Assembly: GCA_902495985.1 (NCBI GenBank)
Contig: CABUZF010000088.1
Location: 1 to 5,757, forward strand
Length of the DNA stretch: 5,757 nucleotides
Direction of reading: 5' to 3'
From: an uncultured Collinsella sp.
GTDB lineage: Bacteria > Actinomycetota > Coriobacteriia > Coriobacteriales > Coriobacteriaceae
Shown here: one piece after another, positions 1 to 5,508 of the stretch
Position numbering within the stretch: the stretch's first letter is position 1
How the letters are laid out: every line of letters starts with the position of its first letter
Position numbers and translations under genes: made by a program
The notes under the pieces: model-generated
Told to the model about the DNA's origin: nothing
Seen by the model: the letters and a program-made list of their open reading frames with translations, nothing else
Database searches by the model: none

Positions 1-771
1 ATGGAGCTGCGCAAGAAGAACGACCCGGATCTTGCCGAGGTCGCCGATTACGTCTACGAGAACGTCTTTTTGTATTACACCATGAAGCAGTGGGGTCAGA
101 CGCCCGACCAGATCGATCCCTCGATCACCGGCCGCGTTCCCGTCTTTGTGGGCGACGATGACCGCTACTTTCCGCAGGCTCCCTTCCAGGGCATGCCGCA
201 GGACGGCTATACCGCGCTGTTCGAGCACATGCTCGACCACGATCTGATTGATGTGTTCTGCGACGTGGACGCCCGCGACCTCTTCGAGATCGACGAGACC
301 ACCGTCAAGATCGACGGTAAGGTCTATGGCGGCGAGATCGTCTACACCGGTCCGCTTGACGAGCTGTTCAACCTCGACCTGGGCGCTCTACCGTACCGTA
401 CGCTCGACATGAAGTTCGAGACGCTCGATATGGACCAGTTCCAGCCCGTGGGCACCGTCAATTACACCACGAGCGAGGATTACACGCGTATCACCGAGTT
501 CAAGAACATGACTGGTCAGGTCCTGCCCGGCAAGACCACCATCATGAAGGAGTATTCCAAGGCCTATACGCCCGGCTCGGGCGAGACGCCCTATTACGCC
601 ATTCTGGAGCCCGAGAACCGCGAGCTCTATGAGCGCTATCTTGAGCGCGTCCAGAACCTGACGAACTTCCACCCGGTGGGTCGTCTGGCCGAGTATCGTT
701 ACTACGATATGGACGCTGTGACCAATTCCGCCCTCGATCTTTCGGATGAGATTATCGCCTGCCATGCATAA
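1..771 (+). CDS. glf: UDP-galactopyranose mutase, C-terminal part (5' end outside window)
   Basis: Glf is a flavoenzyme that interconverts UDP-galactopyranose and UDP-galactofuranose in the cytoplasm, supplying galactofuranose for surface glycans. The visible 256 residues hold the family hallmarks: YYTMKQWG at 25-32 (conserved active-site Trp), TGRVPV at 43-48 with a conserved Arg, DDDRYFPQAPFQGMPQDGY at 52-70, YTGPLDELF at 115-123, YTRITEFK with Arg163 (counterpart of a substrate phosphate-binding Arg), and the terminal FAD-contacting GRLAEYRYYDM at 227-237. Family members are about 370 residues and begin with a Rossmann GxGxxG FAD motif. That part is missing here, so roughly 110-125 residues lie upstream and the ATG at position 1 is probably an internal Met. 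The stop (769-771) overlaps the start of the next gene, indicating translational coupling. The family call is firm; the true start cannot be seen. Confidence 0.93.
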   Translation: MELRKKNDPDLAEVADYVYENVFLYYTMKQWGQTPDQIDPSITGRVPVFVGDDDRYFPQAPFQGMPQDGYTALFEHMLDHDLIDVFCDVDARDLFEIDETTVKIDGKVYGGEIVYTGPLDELFNLDLGALPYRTLDMKFETLDMDQFQPVGTVNYTTSEDYTRITEFKNMTGQVLPGKTTIMKEYSKAYTPGSGETPYYAILEPENRELYERYLERVQNLTNFHPVGRLAEYRYYDMDAVTNSALDLSDEIIACHA

Positions 772-1795
772 AGTCATAACATTCGGTATTCCCTCGTATA
801 ACGCCGCCAAGGACATGGACCATTGCATCACCTCCATCTTGGAGGGGAGCAATTACGCCACCGATATCGAGATTATCGTGGTGGACGACGGCTCCAAGGA
901 CGAGACGGCCGCCAAGGCCGACGAGTGGGAGGCCCGTTATCCTGGAATCATCCGCGCGGTGCACCAGGAGAATGGCGGTCACGGTATTGCCGTCCTTTCG
1001 GGTCTGCGCGAGGCGCAGGGCACCTACTACAAGGTTGTCGACTCGGATGACTGGCTCGACGCTGCGGCTCTTTCGACTATGCTGTCGATTCTGCGTGGCT
1101 TTGAAGAGCGCGATCAGCGCGTTGACCTGTTTATCTCGAACTACGTGTACGAGAAGGTTTACGAGGGCACGCATACCGCTATTGGCTACAAATTTGCCCT
1201 GCCGCGCAAAAAGATCTTTTCCTGGGATCAGATCGGTCATTTCCGCCTGGACCAGAACCTACTCATGCACAGCCTGTGCTATCGCACGGATGTGCTGCGC
1301 GAGTCCAACCTTCCCATGCCGCCGCACACGTTCTATGTAGACAACATCTACGCCTACGTGCCGCTGCCGCGTTGCAAGACCATGTACTACGCCGACATCG
1401 ACCTCTACCGCTACTTTATCGGCCGCGAAGGTCAGAGCGTCAACGAGGCAACGATGGTCAAGCGTCTGGACCAGCAGTTCCGTGTTACGCGTATCATGAT
1501 GGAGTCGTACCACCTGTACAGCGATGTTGAGTCGTCGCGCCTGCGTTCGTACATGATGGGCTACTTCACCATGATGATGGCGATCTGCTCGGTGCTTACC
1601 AAGCTTTCCGAGGAAGATTGCGCCGACGAGCGCCTAAAGACGCTGTGGAATGATTTGAAGGCCTACGACGAGCGCATGTATCGTCGTGCCCGCTACGGCG
1701 TGGTCGGGTTCTTCACCAATCTGCGCGGACGGGCCGGAGACAAAACCACACTCGGCCTATACCGTCTTGCCTCAAAGATCTTCAAATTCAACTAG
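764..1795 (+). CDS. Family 2 (GT-A fold) glycosyltransferase
   Basis: This is a 343-residue inverting GT2 glycosyltransferase, probably membrane-peripheral and acting in capsule or cell-wall glycan synthesis. The N-terminus is typical (VITFGIPSYNAA, 4-15). VVDDGS at 39-44 is the nucleotide-binding strand. DSDDW at 93-97 carries the DxD-type metal and sugar-nucleotide site. YVDN at 191-194 matches the place of the catalytic-base motif, and YRYFIGREGQSVN at 215-227 is a conserved acceptor-side segment. The C-terminal third is helical and basic, without a clear membrane span. I choose ATG 764 over ATG 746 because the GT2 fold starts right there and it gives an ATGCATAA overlap with the glf stop; GGATGAG at 744-750 is a distant possible Shine-Dalgarno. 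Coupling to glf suggests work in the same glycan pathway, but the donor and linkage cannot be read from sequence. The last codons lie in a perfect inverted repeat with 1959-1982. Confidence 0.9.
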   Translation: MHKVITFGIPSYNAAKDMDHCITSILEGSNYATDIEIIVVDDGSKDETAAKADEWEARYPGIIRAVHQENGGHGIAVLSGLREAQGTYYKVVDSDDWLDAAALSTMLSILRGFEERDQRVDLFISNYVYEKVYEGTHTAIGYKFALPRKKIFSWDQIGHFRLDQNLLMHSLCYRTDVLRESNLPMPPHTFYVDNIYAYVPLPRCKTMYYADIDLYRYFIGREGQSVNEATMVKRLDQQFRVTRIMMESYHLYSDVESSRLRSYMMGYFTMMMAICSVLTKLSEEDCADERLKTLWNDLKAYDERMYRRARYGVVGFFTNLRGRAGDKTTLGLYRLASKIFKFN

Positions 1796-1982
1796 CTGCC
1801 GAGTAATCGCTGCTGATAGGTTGACTGGGCCCCTTGGCCTTTAGTTTGCTACTGCGAACAGTCCTGCTCGCACGGAAAGCACATTAAGTGCTTTCCGGCT
1901 CGTGCGGAACTTGTATCAAACTAAAGGCCAAGGGGCCTCTGCTATAAGAATCGATTGTCAGCTAGTTGAATTTGAAGATCTT
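1775..1982. repeat. Large nested palindrome spanning the glycosyltransferase 3' end
   Basis: The arms 1775-1798 and 1959-1982 are perfect 24-bp inverted repeats. The left arm contains the last seven sense codons and TAG stop of the glycosyltransferase plus three bases. The spacers inside the arms also resemble each other in inverted orientation: a CTAT...CGATT block matches at about 12 of 15 positions between the complement of the left spacer and the right spacer. The centre is occupied by element E1. The whole 208-bp unit is therefore an imperfect palindrome with arms of about 100 bp. I read it as an inverted duplication, or as two convergent paralogous gene ends around a shared element; an invertible segment is an alternative. 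Confidence 0.85.
1828..1937. repeat. Palindromic element E1 with perfect 21-bp terminal inverted repeats
   Basis: The arms 1828-1848 and 1917-1937 are perfect reverse complements (they begin GGCCCCTTGG and end CCAAGGGGCC). Inside is a bulged hairpin: 1869-1873 pairs with 1902-1906, 1874-1882 pairs with 1888-1896, the loop is ATTAA (1883-1887), and an unpaired GGCTC (1897-1901) sits on one side. No U tract follows either arm, so it is not a classic intrinsic terminator, although it could stop transcription on both strands as a long hairpin. It could equally be a small non-autonomous mobile or REP-like element. No transposase is nearby. Function unknown. Confidence 0.82.
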
Positions 1983-1994
1983 CGACGCGCGGTA
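1962..1994 (-). pseudogene. 3' remnant of a convergent paralogous GT2 gene
   Basis: Read on the minus strand, codons from 1994 down to 1962 give Y-R-A-S-K-I-F-K-F-N-stop. The intact glycosyltransferase ends Y-R-L-A-S-K-I-F-K-F-N-stop. The last seven sense codons (K to N) and stop are identical at DNA level. Just upstream, the R, A and S codons differ only at the third base (CGT/CGC, GCC/GCG, TCA/TCG), and one Leu codon is absent. Synonymous-only divergence suggests this was once a coding paralogue pointing toward the present gene. Further upstream (through about 2045) the frame stays open but shows no recognisable glycosyltransferase similarity, so the gene body appears to have been deleted or replaced. 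It could instead be a copied fragment rather than a decayed gene. Confidence 0.6.
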
Positions 1995-2036
1995 CACAGG
2001 GGCCTGGGCTGAAAAGAATCTGGTTGGTAGGTTGCC

Positions 2037-2158
2037 CGGTGGGGCTTGGTTATGTTTGTCGCGAGTTTCGCACGAGCCGAAGAGCACTTAATGTGCTCTT
2101 CGTGCGAGCAGGACTGTCCGCAGCAGCGAGTAAAGGTAATAACGCCCCGCCCCAACCG
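2037..2158 (+). repeat. Palindromic element E2, inverted divergent copy of E1, in the leuS leader
   Basis: Positions 2062-2127 align without gaps to the complement of 1848-1913: 58 of 66 identical, with all eight differences transitions. The inner hairpin is kept: 2069-2073 pairs with 2102-2106, 2079-2087 pairs with 2093-2101, loop TTAAT (2088-2092), and an unpaired GAGCC (2074-2078). Two base pairs of the stem differ from E1 by compensatory double changes. The outer stem is imperfect: CGGTGGGGC at 2037-2045 faces GCCCCAACCG at 2149-2158, GTTAT (2049-2053) faces ATAAC (2139-2143), and TCGC (2059-2062) faces GCGA (2126-2129). It ends just before the leuS ribosome binding site, so it would be part of the leader RNA if transcription starts upstream. 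Confidence 0.8.
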
Positions 2159-2165
2159 AGATAAC

Positions 2166-2172
2166 AAAGGAG
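2166..2172 (+). promoter_or_regulatory. Shine-Dalgarno of leuS
   Basis: AAAGGAG lies 5 bases before ATG 2178. It fixes the leuS start there rather than at the in-frame TTG 2046 or ATG 2052, which would add over 40 residues that come entirely from the E2 repeat and have no place in the LeuRS family. I see no convincing sigma-70 promoter for leuS between 1938 and 2165. Confidence 0.88.
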
Positions 2173-2177
2173 CTGAT

Positions 2178-4754
2178 ATGTGCGATTGCACAGATCATAA
2201 GGACGAGATCCCTGCCTACGACGCGCAGGCCATTGAGTCCAGATGGATGAAGGCCTGGGAGGACTCCAACCTCTTTGCCGTCGACACCGACGACAGCAAG
2301 CCCAAGAAGTATGTGCTCGAGATGTTCCCGTATCCGTCGGGCGACCTGCACATGGGCCACGCTCGCAACTATACCATCGGCGATGCCATGGCCCGTCAGG
2401 CCCGCATGCGCGGCTACGACGTGCTGCACCCCATCGGCTTTGACGCCTTTGGCCTGCCCGCCGAGAACGCTGCCATCAAGCACAACACACAGGCTGCCGC
2501 CTGGACGTATAAGAACATGGACCAGGCGCTCGCCACGATGAAGCGCATGGGCTTCTCCTACGATCTGGATCGCATGGTCAAGACCTGCAGCCCCGACTAC
2601 TACCGCTGGGGCCAGTGGATCTTTGAGAAGATGTGGGAAAAGGGCCTGGTCTACCGTAAGAAGAACCCGGTCAACTGGTGCCCCACCTGCAAGACCGTTC
2701 TGGCCAACGAGCAGGTTACCGAGGGTAAGTGCTGGCGCTGCGGCACCGAGCCCGAGAAGCGCGACCTGGAGCAGTGGTACTACAAGATTACCGAGTACTC
2801 TCAGGAGCTGCTCGACGACCTGGAGAAGCTCCCCGGCTGGCCCGAGCGCGTCAAGCAGATGCAGGCCAACTGGATCGGTCGCTCCGAGGGCGCCGAGGTC
2901 GACTTTACCCTGTGCGACCAGGATGGCGAGCCCATCGAGGGCGACGAGGGCAAGATCACCGTCTTCACCACGCGTGCCGATACGCTCTTTGGTGTTTCCT
3001 TCTTTGTCCTGGCTCCCGAGTACGCCGGCTTGCACGAGCTCGTCGAGGGCACGGAGTACGAGGAGGCCGTCACCAAGATCGTCGAGGACTCCAAGCATAT
3101 CTCTGCCGTCGAGCGTGCCCAGGGCACCCTCGAGAAGCACGGTGCCTTCACGGGCCGCTATGTGGTAAACCCCGTCAACGGCGAGAAGGTCCCCGTTTGG
3201 GTTGCCGATTATGTCGTTGCCGACTACGGTACCGGTGCCGTCATGGCCGTTCCCTGCGGCGACCAGCGCGACTTTGAGTTTGCCCGTAAGTACGACCTGC
3301 CGATCGTGCCGATCATCCTGGACGATGACGATCGCGCTGCCGTCGAGGCCAGCGGCGAGAGCATCGATACCTTCCATGCCGAGACCGTCGACTGGGATTG
3401 CGCTCACGCTGCCGAGGGCACGCTCGTCCAGTCCGGCAAGTACACTGGCATGCGCGGCGGTAAGCACTCCGAGGGTGAGGCTGCCATCGTGGCCGATCTC
3501 GAGGCCATGGGCTGCGGCCGTCGCAAGGTCGAGTTCCGCTTGCGCGACTGGCTCATCAGTCGCCAGCGCTATTGGGGCAACCCCATCCCGGCCATCCACT
3601 GCGAGCACTGCGGCATCGTGCCCGTGCCCGAGGATCAGCTGCCGGTGACGCTGCCCGAGAACCTGGACCTGGGCGCCGGCGAGACCCTCGCCGAGTGCAA
3701 GGAGTTCTACGAGACCACCTGCCCGGTCTGCGGTCGCCCGGCCAAGCGCGAGACCGATACCATGGACACCTTTACCTGCTCCAGCTGGTACTACCTGCGC
3801 TATACCGATCCGCATAACACCGAGCTGCCCTTCTCCCGCGAGGCCGCCGATCGTTGGATGCCCGTCGATAACTACATCGGCGGCATCGAGCACGCCATTC
3901 TGCACCTGCTCTACAGCCGTTTCTTTACCAAGGCACTGCGCGACCTGGGTCTGCTGAGTGTGGACGAGCCCTTCACCAACCTGCTGTGCCAGGGCATGGT
4001 CAAGGACGAGAACGGCGACACCATGTCCAAGTCCAAGGGCAACGTCGTGCCCCCGAGCTCGGTTATCGAGCCCTACGGTGCCGACACCATGCGTTTGGCG
4101 ATCCTGTTTATCGCCCCGCCCGAGAAGGACTTCGACTGGGATCCCAAGGCCGTTGAGGGCGCCAACCGCTTCATCAAGCGCGCCTGGCGTATCGTTTGGC
4201 AGCTCGTCCAGTCCGGCGACGCCAACGTGGCCTTCGACAAGTCCGCGCTCGACGAGGTCGCGATGAAGCTCTATCGCGAGCGTCACCGCACCATCGCCAA
4301 GTGCACCGAGGACTTCGATCGCGGCCAGTTCAACACCGCCATCTCGGCCGTCATGGAGCTCGTCAACGCGGCGAGCGCCTACCTCAACGCCACCGAGGGC
4401 GCTGAGCGCGACAAGCCCCTGTGCTACGGCGTGGCCAAGGACATCGTGAGCGTCCTTGCGCCCATCTGCCCGTTCTGGGCCGACGAGCTGTGGCACGAGG
4501 CGCTCGGCTGCGAGGGCAACGCCTACACCGCCGCCTGGCCCGAGTTCGACCTGGCCGAGTCCGTTGAGGACACGGTGCAGATCGTGGTCCAGGTGCTCGG
4601 CAAGGTCCGCGGCCGCGTCGACGTGGCCCGCGATGCCTCCAACGAGGAAATGCAGGCTGCCGCCGAGGCCGCTGTCGCTAAGTGGACCGAGGGCAAGACT
4701 GTCGTCAAGGCCATCTGCGTGCCCGGCAAGCTGGTCAACCTGGTGGTCAAGTAA
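2178..4754 (+). CDS. leuS: Leucyl-tRNA synthetase
   Basis: Cytoplasmic class Ia synthetase that charges tRNA-Leu with leucine and hydrolyses mischarged products. At 858 residues it matches the usual bacterial length of about 860. PYPSGDLHMGHARNY holds the HIGH-type motif (HMGH, 58-61). CPTC/CWRC at 168-171 and 185-188 form the first zinc site. The editing (CP1) domain includes TTRADTLFG from 264 and YGTGAVMAVP at 350-359, followed by CGDQRD at 360-365, where many LeuRS have [AG]HDQRD. CEHC/CPVC (475-478, 515-518) is a likely second zinc ribbon. RDWLISRQRYWG and IGGIEHAILHLLYSRF are standard catalytic-core blocks. The KMSKS loop reads TMSKS at 615-619, keeping the second Lys. The leucine-specific insertion seen in E. 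coli before this loop is absent. The C-terminal VQVLGKVRG...VPGKLVNLVVK block is intact. It appears to be its own transcription unit, ended by the hairpin after 4770. Confidence 0.98.
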   Translation: MCDCTDHKDEIPAYDAQAIESRWMKAWEDSNLFAVDTDDSKPKKYVLEMFPYPSGDLHMGHARNYTIGDAMARQARMRGYDVLHPIGFDAFGLPAENAAIKHNTQAAAWTYKNMDQALATMKRMGFSYDLDRMVKTCSPDYYRWGQWIFEKMWEKGLVYRKKNPVNWCPTCKTVLANEQVTEGKCWRCGTEPEKRDLEQWYYKITEYSQELLDDLEKLPGWPERVKQMQANWIGRSEGAEVDFTLCDQDGEPIEGDEGKITVFTTRADTLFGVSFFVLAPEYAGLHELVEGTEYEEAVTKIVEDSKHISAVERAQGTLEKHGAFTGRYVVNPVNGEKVPVWVADYVVADYGTGAVMAVPCGDQRDFEFARKYDLPIVPIILDDDDRAAVEASGESIDTFHAETVDWDCAHAAEGTLVQSGKYTGMRGGKHSEGEAAIVADLEAMGCGRRKVEFRLRDWLISRQRYWGNPIPAIHCEHCGIVPVPEDQLPVTLPENLDLGAGETLAECKEFYETTCPVCGRPAKRETDTMDTFTCSSWYYLRYTDPHNTELPFSREAADRWMPVDNYIGGIEHAILHLLYSRFFTKALRDLGLLSVDEPFTNLLCQGMVKDENGDTMSKSKGNVVPPSSVIEPYGADTMRLAILFIAPPEKDFDWDPKAVEGANRFIKRAWRIVWQLVQSGDANVAFDKSALDEVAMKLYRERHRTIAKCTEDFDRGQFNTAISAVMELVNAASAYLNATEGAERDKPLCYGVAKDIVSVLAPICPFWADELWHEALGCEGNAYTAAWPEFDLAESVEDTVQIVVQVLGKVRGRVDVARDASNEEMQAAAEAAVAKWTEGKTVVKAICVPGKLVNLVVK

Positions 4755-4772
4755 GCGCTGCGCGCATAGCTG

Positions 4773-4824
4773 ACATGCAACAAACGAGGGGCGATCCGGT
4801 TGGGTCGTCCCTCGTTTTGCATGT
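4773..4824 (+). terminator. Extended hairpin terminator after leuS
   Basis: 4782-4797 pairs with 4802-4817 over 16 positions (two G-U type pairs), with a GGTT loop at 4798-4801. An outer 6-bp stem, ACATGC (4773-4778) with GCATGT (4819-4824), extends it. The T run is only TTTT (4815-4818) and mostly in the stem, so efficiency is uncertain. Placed 18 bases past the leuS stop, it most likely ends the leuS transcript. Confidence 0.75.
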
Positions 4825-4905
4825 ATCTGCCTAGTTGCCTTCGGCCAATTGTCCTATTCTTGTGGAGAAGCTGTGCGCACGCTGACCTGCAGATTCGTAC
4901 TGTGC

Positions 4906-4934
4906 TTGCACGTTTCCGCAGCTATTGGTATAGT
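4906..4934 (+). promoter_or_regulatory. Sigma-70-type promoter of rimP-nusA
   Basis: TTGCAC at 4906-4911 (-35), a 17-base spacer, and TATAGT at 4929-4934 (-10) preceded directly by TGG (an extended -10). This is close to the consensus for the housekeeping sigma factor. Transcription would begin near 4941, giving a leader of about 72 bases before rimP that passes through an intrinsic terminator. Confidence 0.8.
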
Positions 4935-4959
4935 TTGCTTGCAAATGAAGTTGTAATTG

Positions 4960-4992
4960 AAAGAAGTGGGGTTTCGGCCCCGCTTCTTTTTT
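4960..4992 (+). terminator. Intrinsic terminator in the rimP leader (probable attenuator)
   Basis: AAAGAAGTGGGG (4960-4971) pairs with CCCCGCTTCTTT (4978-4989) over 12 positions with one T-G pair, loop TTTCGG, and the T run 4987-4992 at its end. It is a textbook Rho-independent terminator, yet it lies downstream of the only good promoter and 20 bases before the rimP start. I see no upstream sequence able to pair with its left arm as an antiterminator, which points to modulation by a protein such as NusA or to constitutive partial readthrough. Confidence 0.85.
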
Positions 4993-5000
4993 GTATGGAT

Positions 5001-5005
5001 GGAGG
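5001..5005 (+). promoter_or_regulatory. Shine-Dalgarno of rimP
   Basis: GGAGG lies 7 bases before ATG 5013. It decides the rimP start: the same frame is open back to about 4800, but that upstream part would run through the promoter and the leader terminator. Confidence 0.87.
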
Positions 5006-5012
5006 TGCCGCA

Positions 5013-5507
5013 ATGGTCAAGACCAAGACCGAGCAGGCGATCATCGACGCGCTCGAGGCCGTCGCTCCCCAGCACGATATCGACATCGTCGACGTCGAGC
5101 TCGTGGGTGCCACCAAGGCCCCCTGCGTGCGCGTGCGTATCGAGGGTGCCGAGGGTCAGAGCCTGTCGCTCAACGACGTCACGGCCAACACCAAGTGGGT
5201 CGGCGATGTGATTGAGGAGCTCGACCCCATCTCTTCGAGCTATACGCTCGAGGTGTCGAGCCCGGGTATGGCGCGCCCGCTGCGCCGCCCGAGTGACTTT
5301 GCCCGCTTTGTGGGCGAGAACTGCGAGCTCACCTCCACCGCCACCGAGGGCCGTCGCAAGTACGCCGGCAAGATTGCCGCCGCCACCGAGGCCGACGTGA
5401 CCCTCGAGCTCGAGGACGGCGAGTCCGTTACCCTCGATTTCTCTGATGTTAAAAAGTGCAAATTGAAGCCCACCTACGACTTCAAGCCCGCGAAGGAAGG
5501 AAAGTAA
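5013..5507 (+). CDS. rimP: Ribosome maturation factor RimP
   Basis: RimP binds the 30S subunit precursor and assists late maturation of the small ribosomal subunit. The product has 164 residues, close to the usual size of about 150. The N-terminal alpha/beta domain covers about 1-85, with IDIVDVELVGATKAPCVRVRIEG-type strands at about 23-45 and SLNDVTANTKWVGDVIEE at 52-69. The family signature YTLEVSSPGMARPL is at 77-90. A C-terminal Sm-like beta domain follows (about 92-155), with a short basic tail. The position immediately ahead of nusA is the classic rimP-nusA(-infB) order. The stop is one base from the nusA ATG, so the two are co-transcribed and probably translationally coupled. The upstream promoter and leader terminator indicate transcriptional control before the gene. 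Confidence 0.96.
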   Translation: MVKTKTEQAIIDALEAVAPQHDIDIVDVELVGATKAPCVRVRIEGAEGQSLSLNDVTANTKWVGDVIEELDPISSSYTLEVSSPGMARPLRRPSDFARFVGENCELTSTATEGRRKYAGKIAAATEADVTLELEDGESVTLDFSDVKKCKLKPTYDFKPAKEGK

Positions 5508-5508
5508 G

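Noticed and set aside
746..763. Earlier ATG for the glycosyltransferase, adding six residues (MRLSPA)
   Set aside because: No Shine-Dalgarno upstream, and the GT2 fold begins directly after ATG 764.
1943..1948. TATAAG as a -10 box for leuS
   Set aside because: No acceptable -35 hexamer at 16-18 bases; TTGTAT at 1911-1916 is 26 bases away.
1828..2158. Integron attC sites (imperfect palindromes with extrahelical bases)
   Set aside because: No paired RYYYAAC and GTTRRRY core boxes at the ends of E1 or E2, and no integrase or cassette array.
2046..2177. 44-residue N-terminal extension of LeuRS from TTG 2046 or a shorter one from ATG 2052
   Set aside because: It consists entirely of the E2 repeat and has no Shine-Dalgarno. 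ATG 2178 has AAAGGAG at the right distance and gives the family's normal length.
1938..2177. T-box riboswitch ahead of leuS
   Set aside because: No conserved antiterminator motif, specifier loop or terminator is recognisable; the structure present is the E2 repeat.
2088..4496. 802-codon open frame on the minus strand, antisense to leuS
   Set aside because: It lies almost wholly inside leuS and is explained by GC-rich third codon positions that suppress stops on the opposite strand. It is low-complexity (Gly, Leu, Val, Asp rich) and has no family motif.
4945..4956. Three-codon leader ORF (ATG AAG TTG TAA) near the predicted rimP transcription start
   Set aside because: Too short and without a ribosome binding site; expected by chance.
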